Made by a program: the position numbers and the translations under genes. From Clostridiaceae bacterium (GTDB taxonomy: Bacteria > Bacillota > Clostridia > Saccharofermentanales > DTU023): a DNA stretch of 5,730 bases. A model generated the notes under the pieces. It ran no database searches. It saw only the letters and a list, made by a program, of their open reading frames with translations, and was not told the origin of the DNA. The stretch covers positions 1 through 5,730 of the forward strand of contig JAAZJV010000224.1 of the NCBI GenBank assembly GCA_012800135.1, read 5' to 3'. Below, in pieces: positions 1-5,565 of this stretch (positions are counted from its first letter, which is position 1; each line of letters starts with the position of its first letter).

Positions 1-1
1 A

Positions 2-1270
2 GAAGTCATTCGCATTCCAGGACATACACCCTTTACACCCAAAGATGGATGGGGCGGGTTTGTCGGCTTTGTGTACGATGACGAGACTAAGACGCCGATT
101 TCGGATTTCACGATTGAAGTCGATTATAGAGACTTAGACACAGGCGAACCAGAACACTACATCTTTACGTATACTTTCCCGCCTTCAGAGGGCAAATATG
201 CTCAGTTGCAGGGCGAATATATGATCCTCGTTAATGTTCAAGGAACGGAAGGTGATGTCGAAGACTTAACAGTACATGCAGACGGCTATGTTTCCGCTTA
301 TCTTGGCGATTTTAATATCAAAGAAGGGTTGTTTACCGATGCCGGTGTCGTATACCTCAAACGTGAGGGTGCGACTCCGGGTCCGGATCCCCAGCCGAAA
401 CCGGTTGAACCGGATCCCGATGACGGCGTCATCCGTATTCCGGGTCACACTCCGTTTACACCGCAAGAAGGCTACGGCGGTTTTGCGGGCTTCGTCTACG
501 ATGCAATAACGAAGAAGCCCATACCGTCATTTAGGTTTGCTGACCTCACATGGCTTGATGGTACGGCAGCCGATTATGAAGATACGTACTTTGACTGGCC
601 GTATCCGGATGACTTGTTAGCGCAGATCGAAGGTGAGTTTATCTTCTGGGTTGGTATGTTAGGTAAAAAATCGGGTACGATGGAGCCTTTCACAATCGAA
701 GCGGATGGCTACGAATCGGTGTACGTAGATTCCTTCGTGGTGAAAGAAGGCGCAGTCACGGATCTTGGTGTCTTCTATCTCCAGCCTTTGAGCGCCGAGC
801 TGAATGAAGGAGAGGTTGCCGTTGTTCTCGAATGGGGTCCAGTGCCTGAAGATCTGGATTTACACGTCACCGCACCAATCGAAAATTACGGACGTCCGTT
901 CCACTTGTTTGCTTTTTCTGATTATTTTTACTTCGGAAATTCTGACGATCCTGATGCATGGGTAGAAGTGGACAGTGATGTCGGCTACGGTCCGGAGGCT
1001 GTGATTTTGTCACCTCCGGAAAAAGATGTTACATATACAGTCTACGTCCATGACTTCACAAACACGGCAAAGCAAAGTGGTGCTAATGCGCTCGCTAATT
1101 CAGTTGCCACAGTATCGATCTACTTTGAGGGAGTGAACGAGCCGATAAGTTTTGATGTTCCGAACAATGAAGGCACCCTTTGGAAAGTCTGTGAGATTAA
1201 AAATGGCAAAGTTACACCGATCAATACAATGAGCTATGAAGGACGACCGTTAAATATTGGCAGCAACTAA
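2..1270 (+). CDS. Modular surface/exported protein, 3' part: two carboxypeptidase-regulatory-like repeats plus YfaP/DUF2135-like C-terminal domain (5' end outside window)
   Basis: The reading frame is open from base 2, so the start lies upstream of the window. The GTG at 71 is not a credible start because conserved repeat sequence (IRIPGHTPFTP) already lies before it. Counting base 2 as codon 1, residues 2-121 and 143-262 are two copies of one module. Each begins VIRIPGHTPFTP, continues GGF.GFVYD..TK.PI, contains the ADGY turn and ends GVFYLQ or GVVYLK, a pattern typical of carboxypeptidase-regulatory/CnaB-type beta-sandwich domains. Residues 122-142 are a linker rich in Pro, Asp and Glu. Residues 263-422 contain VVLEWG..PEDLDLHV and later VTYTVYVHDFTN, which match the C-terminal YfaP/DUF2135-like domain as I remember it from bacterial surface proteins. 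No LPXTG or transmembrane anchor is seen at the C terminus. Only one Cys is present (WKVCEI), as is common in exported Gram-positive proteins. The biochemical role is unknown; adhesion or an envelope scaffold is a guess. The domain calls are by eye. Confidence 0.85.
   Translation, partial: EVIRIPGHTPFTPKDGWGGFVGFVYDDETKTPISDFTIEVDYRDLDTGEPEHYIFTYTFPPSEGKYAQLQGEYMILVNVQGTEGDVEDLTVHADGYVSAYLGDFNIKEGLFTDAGVVYLKREGATPGPDPQPKPVEPDPDDGVIRIPGHTPFTPQEGYGGFAGFVYDAITKKPIPSFRFADLTWLDGTAADYEDTYFDWPYPDDLLAQIEGEFIFWVGMLGKKSGTMEPFTIEADGYESVYVDSFVVKEGAVTDLGVFYLQPLSAELNEGEVAVVLEWGPVPEDLDLHVTAPIENYGRPFHLFAFSDYFYFGNSDDPDAWVEVDSDVGYGPEAVILSPPEKDVTYTVYVHDFTNTAKQSGANALANSVATVSIYFEGVNEPISFDVPNNEGTLWKVCEIKNGKVTPINTMSYEGRPLNIGSN
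5..787 (+). repeat. Two-copy intragenic repeat (423-bp spacing) encoding the duplicated beta-sandwich module
   Basis: Copy 1 starts at 5 and copy 2 at 428; the offset is 423 bp (141 codons). The first 25 residues of the two copies are identical at 21 positions. In 12 of those 21 the codons differ, so the duplication is old and has been kept by selection on the protein. The middles of the modules (variable loops) are much less alike. The linker holds two copies of CCGGATCC, at 383-390 and 410-417. Confidence 0.85.
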
Positions 1271-1409
1271 CAGGAAAAACAAGCCGCGCAGTCAAGTATG
1301 CTCGATTTTGACAGTGGAACGGCGATATCAAAGATGATCACATGCCGCGTAGCTAAGTTGATTGATCGGCTGAGTAAGGTTACTTTGATTAAGCTATGAA
1401 AAGAGATAA

Positions 1410-1440
1410 GGGACGGCGTAACGGTGCCGTCCCCTCCATT
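1410..1440 (+). terminator. Terminator-like hairpin downstream of the surface-protein gene
   Basis: GGGACGGC (1410-1417) pairs perfectly with GCCGTCCC (1426-1433) around an 8-nt loop, which suggests an intrinsic terminator for the gene ending at 1270. The following tract (CTCCATTT) is only moderately T-rich, so the efficiency may be modest. It sits about 140 bp after the stop codon and before the tRNA promoter, where a boundary between transcription units is expected. Confidence 0.55.
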
Positions 1441-1491
1441 TAGATAAAGAATTTCGACCTTATTTTCACCATTGCCTTCAAAAGTAATAGA

Positions 1492-1520
1492 TTGGACAAG
1501 GCAAAAACTTGTGGTACAAT
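1492..1520 (+). promoter_or_regulatory. Sigma-A-type promoter for the tRNA-Ala gene (extended -10)
   Basis: TTGGAC (1492-1497) is separated by 17 bp from TACAAT (1515-1520). The TGG just before the -10 gives an extended -10 TGn element. Transcription should start near 1527, leaving about a 38-nt leader removed by 5' processing before the tRNA at 1565. Strength and position fit a stand-alone tRNA unit. Confidence 0.75.
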
Positions 1521-1564
1521 AGCGAAGCGGCACGAATGAGGCGCCGTTATTATATGGATAACGT

Positions 1565-1640
1565 GGGCGATTAGCTCAGCTGGGAGAGCGCTGCGTTCGC
1601 ATCGCAGAGGTCGAGAGTTCGAATCTCTTATCGTCCACCA
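1565..1640 (+). tRNA. tRNA-Ala, anticodon CGC
   Basis: A complete 76-nt cloverleaf can be folded by hand. The acceptor stem GGGCGAT pairs with ATCGTCC. The D-stem is GCTC/GAGC with loop AGCTGGGA. The anticodon stem CTGCG/CGCAG encloses the loop TTCGCAT, giving anticodon CGC at 1598-1600, which reads GCG codons. The variable loop is AGGTC. The T-arm is GAGAG-TTCGAAT-CTCTT with one G-U pair at its base. The discriminator base is A (1637) and CCA is encoded at 1638-1640. The third acceptor pair is G3-U70, the classical identity determinant for alanyl-tRNA synthetase, which independently confirms alanine. It has its own promoter upstream and a terminator-like hairpin just downstream, so it is probably a single-gene unit. 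Confidence 0.97.
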
Positions 1641-1646
1641 CAGCAA

Positions 1647-1691
1647 ATACCGCTATAGATGCGTGCGTATCCATGGCGGTATCGTTATTTT
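1647..1691 (+). terminator. Probable intrinsic terminator of the tRNA-Ala unit
   Basis: ATACCGCTAT (1647-1656) pairs with ATGGCGGTAT (1673-1682), ten pairs with one G-U, closing a 16-nt loop. CGTTATTTT follows. It starts only 7 nt after the CCA end, so it fits as the transcript end of the single tRNA. The T-run is interrupted, hence moderate confidence. Confidence 0.55.
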
Positions 1692-1724
1692 CCGGGAAAT
1701 TATAGGTAATCGTGATCAAGCTAT

Positions 1725-1746
1725 CATCTACATTTAAAGTTAGATG
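1725..1746. repeat. 22-bp imperfect palindrome in the tRNA-rtcB intergenic region
   Basis: CATCTA (1725-1730) and TAGATG (1741-1746) are perfect inverted arms. Over the full 11-bp arms, 9 of 11 positions are symmetric. The AT-rich centre and the dyad without a T-tract look more like a protein-binding site than a terminator. No consensus promoter is seen directly beside it, so a regulator site for rtcB is only a possibility. Confidence 0.35.
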
Positions 1747-1916
1747 TTTAGGCAGGTGACTAGCGTGACAAAATCCATGTCGGTTGTCCATATACCGTAT
1801 AATGTTTGTACTTTAGAAAATTTATCAAAACGATATAAGAATTCAAGTTATACATTCATGTCAAAGTAGCATTTATGCAACAGTAAACTCATCCCGTAAG
1901 TTAAATGTTTTCATAG

Positions 1917-1924
1917 AAAGAGGG
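1917..1924 (+). promoter_or_regulatory. Ribosome binding site of rtcB
   Basis: AAAGAGGG ends 5 nt before the ATG at 1930. It supports that ATG as the start, as does alignment of the N terminus (MIVIKGNYNTAKVF) with the usual beginning of this family. Confidence 0.75.
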
Positions 1925-1929
1925 TTGCT

Positions 1930-3036
1930 ATGATCGTCATCAAAGGCAATTACAATACGGCAAAAGTATTTGTCGATGAAATCGAAGAAGGTGCGAGACT
2001 ACAAATTCAAACAATGCTCGATCAACCCTTTGTTGAAAATAGCAAAATCAGAGTTATGCCTGATGTTCATGCAGGAGCTGGCTCGACGATCGGTACAACG
2101 ATGACCATTCGAGATAGAGTCGTGCCAAATCTCGTTGGTGTCGATATTGGCTGTGGGATGTTGACGAGCAAAATTAAAGTGAAAAAGATCGATTTTTCAA
2201 CATTAGATACCGTCATTCACAGCAAGATACCTTCCGGATTTTCCATTCGAAACAAAGTTCATGAATACGTCAAATATGTTGATGTCAATAGACTGAAAAT
2301 AAGAAGAAATGGAAAAAATGATAAAAAACTCAACATCAAACGGGCAGAAAGATCAATAGGCACACTAGGCGGCGGGAATCACTTTATTGAAATCAATCAA
2401 GATGAGGATAACAATATCTATCTCGTCATTCATACCGGATCTAGGAACATTGGGAATCAAGTAGCTTCTCTCTATCAGAGAGAAGCTATGAAAATGACAC
2501 CGTATCAACCTAAAAGCCTCGCTTATTTAGAAGGCGAAAAATTCAATGACTATCTCCATGACATGAAGATTATGCAAGAATATGCTGAGTATAATAGATT
2601 GGCCATACGGGATATCATCGTTGCAAGTATGGGATGGGAAGTCATCAATGAATTCACGACCATTCATAATTATGTTGATCTGAAAAGCATGATTTTGCGA
2701 AAAGGCGCAGTATCAGCACAAAAGGGCGAGAAAATTTTGATTCCCTTGAATATGCGTGACGGATCGCTAATCGCTGTTGGAAAAGGTAATCCGGATTGGA
2801 ATTTTTCAGCACCACACGGAGCTGGGAGAGTGCTATCAAGGACAGAGGCGAAGAGAGTGCTCTCACTAGATAATTTCAAAAAATCGATGAAACACGTCTA
2901 TACAACATCGATTAACAAACAGACCATCGATGAGGCACCTGAAGCCTATAAAGACAAGAGCATCGTCATAGACAACATCCATGAAACGGCGGAAATCATC
3001 GCTTACCTTAAACCTTTATACAACTTTAAGGGTTAA
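1930..3036 (+). CDS. rtcB: RtcB-family RNA-splicing/repair ligase
   Basis: This is a 368-residue RtcB-family ligase. Family members use GTP and Mn2+ to join RNA ends carrying 3'-phosphate or 2',3'-cyclic phosphate to 5'-OH ends, repairing RNAs cut by ribonucleases in the cytoplasm. The key motifs are all present and in order: MPDVHAG (43-49); VGVDIGCGM (69-77) with metal ligands D72 and C75; GGGNHFIE (147-154) with N150 and H151; IHTGSRNIG (167-175) with H168; HNYVD (246-250) with H246; and PHGAGR (295-300), whose H296 corresponds to the histidine that becomes guanylylated. E. coli RtcB is about 408 residues. This shorter form, with the start MIxIKGNYNTAKVF, resembles the compact RtcB-like proteins of gut Gram-positives. 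No rtcA or archease gene is in the window. The gene stands alone, about 290 bp after the tRNA and convergent to ppa. A 12-bp perfect hairpin lies inside the gene at 2462-2488. The family call is secure; the physiological substrate is unknown. Confidence 0.95.
   Translation: MIVIKGNYNTAKVFVDEIEEGARLQIQTMLDQPFVENSKIRVMPDVHAGAGSTIGTTMTIRDRVVPNLVGVDIGCGMLTSKIKVKKIDFSTLDTVIHSKIPSGFSIRNKVHEYVKYVDVNRLKIRRNGKNDKKLNIKRAERSIGTLGGGNHFIEINQDEDNNIYLVIHTGSRNIGNQVASLYQREAMKMTPYQPKSLAYLEGEKFNDYLHDMKIMQEYAEYNRLAIRDIIVASMGWEVINEFTTIHNYVDLKSMILRKGAVSAQKGEKILIPLNMRDGSLIAVGKGNPDWNFSAPHGAGRVLSRTEAKRVLSLDNFKKSMKHVYTTSINKQTIDEAPEAYKDKSIVIDNIHETAEIIAYLKPLYNFKG
2462..2488 (+). other. Perfect 12-bp hairpin inside rtcB coding sequence
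   Basis: TAGCTTCTCTCT (2462-2473) and AGAGAGAAGCTA (2477-2488) are perfectly complementary around the triloop ATC. The segment encodes part of V178-A186 (VASLYQREA), just after the conserved H168 motif. The mRNA could form a stable stem-loop here. Whether it has a function is unknown. Confidence 0.8.
3006..3031 (+). terminator. Weak AT-rich inverted repeat at the end of rtcB
   Basis: CCTTAAA (3006-3012) and TTTAAGG (3025-3031) form a 7-bp stem with a 12-nt loop over the last codons of rtcB. The tract that follows (GTTAATTTC) is not a proper T-run. This is the only terminator-like element found between the convergent rtcB and ppa genes; the remaining bases to 3227 show no convincing gene or hairpin. 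Confidence 0.2.
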
Positions 3037-3227
3037 TTTCTGTATTCAAGTCGGCAAAAGACCGTTCATCGAACAAAAAAAGCAATGAGTGACGTTCGGC
3101 TGTCATTCTTCAAGACCTGCGATTTTCTGCCGCATGACATCGAGACATAATCGAAAATCAACAATCTTCTGGTTGCATAGCGACAGTAAAATACGCCCTC
3201 TTGAGGACAACGAACACAATCGACTCT

Positions 3228-3758
3228 TCAATCAACATTTGTTGCTTCATACGCCGCACGGCTGTGGGCAATGATCTTATTGGCAGTCTCGCGCCCGTCG
3301 ATTTGTAAAATGTCAGTTTTTATGTTCTCTAAATCTTTATAAACCTCAAAAAAATGCATAATTTCGTTATAAACATGGTCCGGCAAATCCGTTAGATTTT
3401 GATAAGAACGCATTTGAGGATCATCAAAAGGTACGGCAATGATTTTTTCATCAATGTCTTCATCGTCCGTCATTTTGATTGCGCCAATTGGATAGCAACG
3501 CACCATGCAAAGTGGAGTCAAACTCTCAGAACACAGTACCAGAACATCTAAAGGGTCGCCGTCATCCGACTTAGTCTGTGGGATAAATCCGTAATTTTGG
3601 GGATAGTGCGTTGACGTGTAAAGAATGCGATCAAGTCGTAACAGACCGGTTTGAGGGTCCACCTCATACTTCTGTTTGCTGCCCTTCGGAATTTCAATAA
3701 CTGCAAGAAAATCATCCGGCTGAATCTTGTCTTTAGGCAAATTATTCCAAGGATTCAT
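3228..3758 (-). CDS. ppa: Family I inorganic pyrophosphatase
   Basis: This 176-residue protein is a soluble Mg2+-dependent pyrophosphatase. It hydrolyses pyrophosphate to two phosphates in the cytosol and so pulls forward nucleic-acid synthesis, aminoacyl-tRNA formation and other PPi-releasing reactions. The length equals the usual bacterial size. Active-site residues, named by analogy with the E. coli enzyme, are all present: E22, K30, E32, R44, Y52 and Y56 (HYPQNYGFIP); the signature DGDPLDV with metal ligands D66 and D71; D98, D103 and K105 in the DEDIDEKIIAVP stretch; and Y140-K141 in HFFEVYKDLE. The start is supported by a strong Shine-Dalgarno site 5 nt upstream. The gene is convergent to rtcB. 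No co-directional gene follows closely upstream, so it is probably transcribed alone from a promoter in the long gene-free stretch 3780-4494. A weak candidate there is TTGGCG (3925-3920), 18 bp, TATGCT (3901-3896), minus strand. Confidence 0.96.
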   Translation of the reverse strand: MNPWNNLPKDKIQPDDFLAVIEIPKGSKQKYEVDPQTGLLRLDRILYTSTHYPQNYGFIPQTKSDDGDPLDVLVLCSESLTPLCMVRCYPIGAIKMTDDEDIDEKIIAVPFDDPQMRSYQNLTDLPDHVYNEIMHFFEVYKDLENIKTDILQIDGRETANKIIAHSRAAYEATNVD

Positions 3759-3763
3759 GAAAA

Positions 3764-3769
3764 CCTCCC
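3764..3769 (-). promoter_or_regulatory. Ribosome binding site of ppa
   Basis: On the minus strand GGGAGG lies 5 nt before the ATG at 3758-3756, a near-ideal site and spacing that fixes the start codon. Confidence 0.85.
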
Positions 3770-3817
3770 AAAATCGTTAATAATCATGTATATGCACGCG
3801 ACCTTGTGAACGAGTTT

Positions 3818-3833
3818 CACCTCATAGGAGGTG
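3818..3833 (-). other. Small hairpin in the presumed ppa leader
   Basis: CACCTC (3818-3823) and GAGGTG (3828-3833) form a perfect 6-bp stem with a 4-nt loop, about 60 bp upstream of the ppa start codon. No T-run follows in either direction, so it is not a plain terminator. I do not recognise a riboswitch or T-box consensus around it. Confidence 0.4.
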
Positions 3834-3869
3834 GCATCCAACCAGCGAAAATTCATCAGTCGCGAACAG

Positions 3870-3911
3870 TCCATAGCATATTAGAATCTATCCATAGCAT
3901 ATCCGATCGAC
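3870..3911. repeat. Two tandem 21-bp units sharing TCCATAGCATAT
   Basis: TCCATAGCATAT occurs at 3870-3881 and again at 3891-3902, exactly 21 bp apart, which puts both copies on the same DNA face (two helical turns). The remaining 9 bp of each unit are diverged. Confidence 0.65.
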
Positions 3912-3935
3912 ATAACCCTCGCCAATGGGCAAAAC

Positions 3936-3979
3936 GACTAATCACAAATGAACATAAGACCAATCAGAAATAAGCATAT
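3936..3979. repeat. Two tandem 22-bp units
   Basis: Bases 3936-3957 and 3958-3979 match at 17 of 22 positions. Read on the minus strand, each begins with a TATGyT-like core similar to the ATATGCTATGGA copies at 3870-3902, so the two arrays may be diverged members of one family. A related ACAAATGA occurs once more at 3993-4000. Confidence 0.55.
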
Positions 3980-4043
3980 GATCCTCTTGAAAACAAATGA
4001 GCTCAACCGTACTACCGGACTATCAGAAGGTTGGCGATTTATC

Positions 4044-4121
4044 TAGGAATACTCTAGCACAATTACTTTTAGGAATACTTTATCACAACTAGTTTTAGGA
4101 ATAATTTAGCACGACTAACTC
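4044..4121. repeat. Three tandem 26-bp repeats (TAGGAATA core)
   Basis: Units start at 4044, 4070 and 4096, all with TAGGAATA followed by a CTCTAGCAC/TTTATCAC/TTTAGCAC segment. Units 1 and 2 agree at 22 of 26 positions, and units 2 and 3 at 20 of 26. The 26-bp period is not a multiple of three and no frame runs through, so the array is noncoding. On the minus strand the unit reads TTGTG(A/C)TA.A.TATTCCTA. Confidence 0.8.
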
Positions 4122-4271
4122 AACTAACTACCGTAAGAATGATCAATAGAGGCAGGGAAATTTCCTTTTTATAGAACAAAAAACTATTCTTAACCCCATG
4201 CGACCTACCCGCTAACTTCAAGAAAAAGACACCTCAATATTACCGACAAAACTCTCTCACCTAAAAACTAC

Positions 4272-4301
4272 ACAATTATTCAAAATAACTTGAAAAATTG
4301 T
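4272..4301. repeat. AT-rich inverted repeat, 12-bp arms
   Basis: ACAATTATTCAA (4272-4283) and TTGAAAAATTGT (4290-4301) are inverted copies matching at 11 of 12 positions, with a 6-nt loop AATAAC. No T-run follows on either strand, so an operator or cruciform-type site is more likely than a terminator. Confidence 0.65.
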
Positions 4302-4423
4302 ACAGCGGAGGGGAAGAGAGTGGTGATTTGATGGATATTTAAATTACAAATGAGTTTTTTATAGGAAAAAGGGTGTATAGAGTGTTAATGTACAGGATAA
4401 TTTGGCAGTTTTTAAAGGGAAAT

Positions 4424-4433
4424 ATGCAATAAC
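4424..4433. repeat. ATGCAATAAC, left copy of a direct repeat flanking the nuclease gene
   Basis: The same 10 bases recur in the same orientation at 5526-5535, upstream of the nuclease gene. The copies bracket the gene about 1.1 kb apart. Both are followed by a short GC-containing stretch (GGCG versus CGTC). This could mark an insertion or be chance. Confidence 0.3.
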
Positions 4434-4494
4434 GGCGCGATGAATGAGATCTTTATTTTTGTTGCTTCTTATTCGAGGGAAAGGGGGATATGGT

Positions 4495-5469
4495 TTAAGT
4501 TGCTCGTGTTAATACTAACGAATGGTTGGGGTGCTTTATCAGTCGCTTCCAAGCAGCAATATAGATTTTGTACATTTTTTTAACGCCTGAGAATTGGGGG
4601 ACTTCTCGGCGTTGGATTTTCTGAAAACGCGAGCGGATTTGAAGTCCCTTTTTTTGCAAAAGATCACGTAGCGCTACGAAACTCTCAAAAAATTTTCGTG
4701 CACGGATGTGAATACGTTTTCCTATCCGGTGTGAAAGTTGGCGTGCCAAAGTAAGAAAGGCTTTTAGATTAACAAGTTGTGAATAGGACACCGAGACAAC
4801 TTGGTAGCCTTCTGATTCAAGATGAGCTGTCCGTATTTCATCTTTTAATACTGCTGAAGCACTACTATGGTATTCTTCGCTGTCGTATTCGATGTCAAGT
4901 TTACATGACGGGACATAAAGATCGGCATAATATATTTTTCTACCCTCATCCAAAATGATTCTTTCGTTAAATGTAATTTCTTTAAATCCGCAACCTCCTA
5001 ATGCATTAGGTAAACGTAGAAACATGTATAGCAGCGTTTCCATGGGAGAGCGCGAGTTGTTGTCGAGATAGCGAATTGCTCGAAGTGCTTTCCTGCGGCC
5101 GCGGTGTCCTCGAAGTTCTACTGCACAGGTGTGGAGTTCTTCGACAGTACATCGCGGCCGATTTCCTTCGCGATAGGAACAGATTTGAAGTCCAAGGTAA
5201 ATTAGCTCGTGAATACTGTATTCGTGAGCGACTTGAAGAAAAACTAGAGGAAGTGTACAGACTTTGCCTGATACGTATTTTTCGGCGCCAGGAATACTAC
5301 AGGTGTGTATGATTGCTCGATCGGGGCGATAGATGGGCATGTCTGTGAAAATGACATACTCTTCGTCGAAAATCATATTTGCCGGCTCGATGTTATTTCG
5401 GAGCGATGGTACGCCCCAGTAATCAAGCGCAGGTTTGCCGCAAAGATATTTTTTGATGTAGTTACTCAT
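4495..5469 (-). CDS. Orphan PD-(D/E)XK / DUF559-like nuclease-domain protein
   Basis: A 324-residue protein. Residues ~140-232 carry the pattern of the Vsr/DUF559-type restriction-endonuclease fold: SPMETLLYMFL (141-151, E144 in the first helix), YYADLYVP (180-187, D183), KLDIEYDSEEYHS (190-202, with E194, D196 and H201), then D210, R213 and GYQVVSVSYSQL (221-232). These match the family's strand-D, strand-E.D..H and D..R..L...G arrangement, so metal-dependent DNA cleavage is plausible. Residues ~1-135 form a separate N-terminal region including LVFLQVAHEYSIHELIYLGLQICSY (75-99). This resembles the N-terminal half of uncharacterised proteins I remember from Coriobacteria and some Firmicutes, some annotated as AbiEi-like. 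The C terminus (~250-310) is strongly basic and could bind nucleic acid. It is cytoplasmic, with no signal peptide or membrane segment. The ATG at 5469 has only a poorly placed AGG before it, so the start is less sure; the next Met is residue 32. No methylase or toxin partner lies within the window. Confidence 0.7.
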   Translation of the reverse strand: MSNYIKKYLCGKPALDYWGVPSLRNNIEPANMIFDEEYVIFTDMPIYRPDRAIIHTCSIPGAEKYVSGKVCTLPLVFLQVAHEYSIHELIYLGLQICSYREGNRPRCTVEELHTCAVELRGHRGRRKALRAIRYLDNNSRSPMETLLYMFLRLPNALGGCGFKEITFNERIILDEGRKIYYADLYVPSCKLDIEYDSEEYHSSASAVLKDEIRTAHLESEGYQVVSVSYSQLVNLKAFLTLARQLSHRIGKRIHIRARKFFESFVALRDLLQKKGLQIRSRFQKIQRREVPQFSGVKKMYKIYIAAWKRLIKHPNHSLVLTRAT

Positions 5470-5525
5470 ACCTAAAAGTCTATGGAGAGTTTTTAATATA
5501 AGAATAGGAAATTTCTGCCTTTAAC

Positions 5526-5535
5526 ATGCAATAAC
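5526..5535. repeat. ATGCAATAAC, right copy of a direct repeat flanking the nuclease gene
   Basis: Identical to 4424-4433. It lies between the nuclease start codon and the plus-strand promoter at 5558. Confidence 0.3.
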
Positions 5536-5541
5536 CGTCAA

Positions 5542-5565
5542 TTTGTCGAAACGAATTTTGACAAA
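5542..5565. promoter_or_regulatory. Operator-like inverted repeat overlapping a -35 box
   Basis: TTTGTC (5542-5547) and GACAAA (5560-5565) are perfect inverted arms separated by 12 bp. The right arm overlaps the TTGACA -35 hexamer at 5558-5563, so a protein bound here would block polymerase. Arm spacing of about 18 bp centre to centre suits a dimeric regulator, but no regulator family is identifiable. Confidence 0.4.

Larger units (their letters stand above)
3780..4494. other. Gene-free repeat-rich intergenic stretch
   Basis: About 715 bp separate ppa from the next minus-strand gene, with no convincing coding sequence. The stretch is AT-rich and holds a small hairpin (3818-3833), two 21-bp-spaced repeats (3870-3911), two 22-bp repeats (3936-3979), three 26-bp repeats (4044-4121), a GGAAATTTCC palindrome (4156-4165) and a 30-nt inverted repeat (4272-4301). 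It must also contain the ppa promoter. The overall look is of degenerate noncoding or regulatory DNA, not a decayed gene. Confidence 0.6.

Noticed and set aside
1271..1399. The frame of the surface-protein gene stays open for 43 codons after its TAA, including an ATG at 1298 giving a 33-codon ORF.
   Set aside because: There is no ribosome binding site and no recognisable domain, and a run of 43 open codons is short enough to be chance. Readthrough is not supported.
1267..1533. Minus-strand 88-codon ORF over the intergenic region before the tRNA.
   Set aside because: It spans the terminator and the tRNA promoter and its translation has no protein-like pattern; it is a chance frame.
1798..1803. 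Perfect TATAAT upstream of rtcB as a promoter -10.
   Set aside because: No acceptable -35 lies 16-18 bp upstream, so the rtcB promoter cannot be placed with confidence, although this remains the best -10 candidate.
3089..3274. Plus-strand 61-codon ORF between rtcB and ppa.
   Set aside because: It overlaps the ppa 3' end in antisense, has no ribosome binding site and no protein-like pattern.
3824..3860. T-box or riboswitch leader upstream of ppa, suggested by GGAGGTGGCATCC.
   Set aside because: That string is on the plus strand, opposite to ppa, and the conserved T-box sequence and antiterminator are absent.
4373..4432. 19-codon GTG-initiated ORF with AGGA 6 nt upstream, encoding a basic hydrophobic peptide.
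   Set aside because: Very short, in AT-rich noncoding DNA, with no promoter or conservation evidence.
5501..5531. Minus-strand promoter for the nuclease gene (TTGCAT, 19 bp, TATTCT).
   Set aside because: Both hexamers are poor and the spacer is too long; not supportable.
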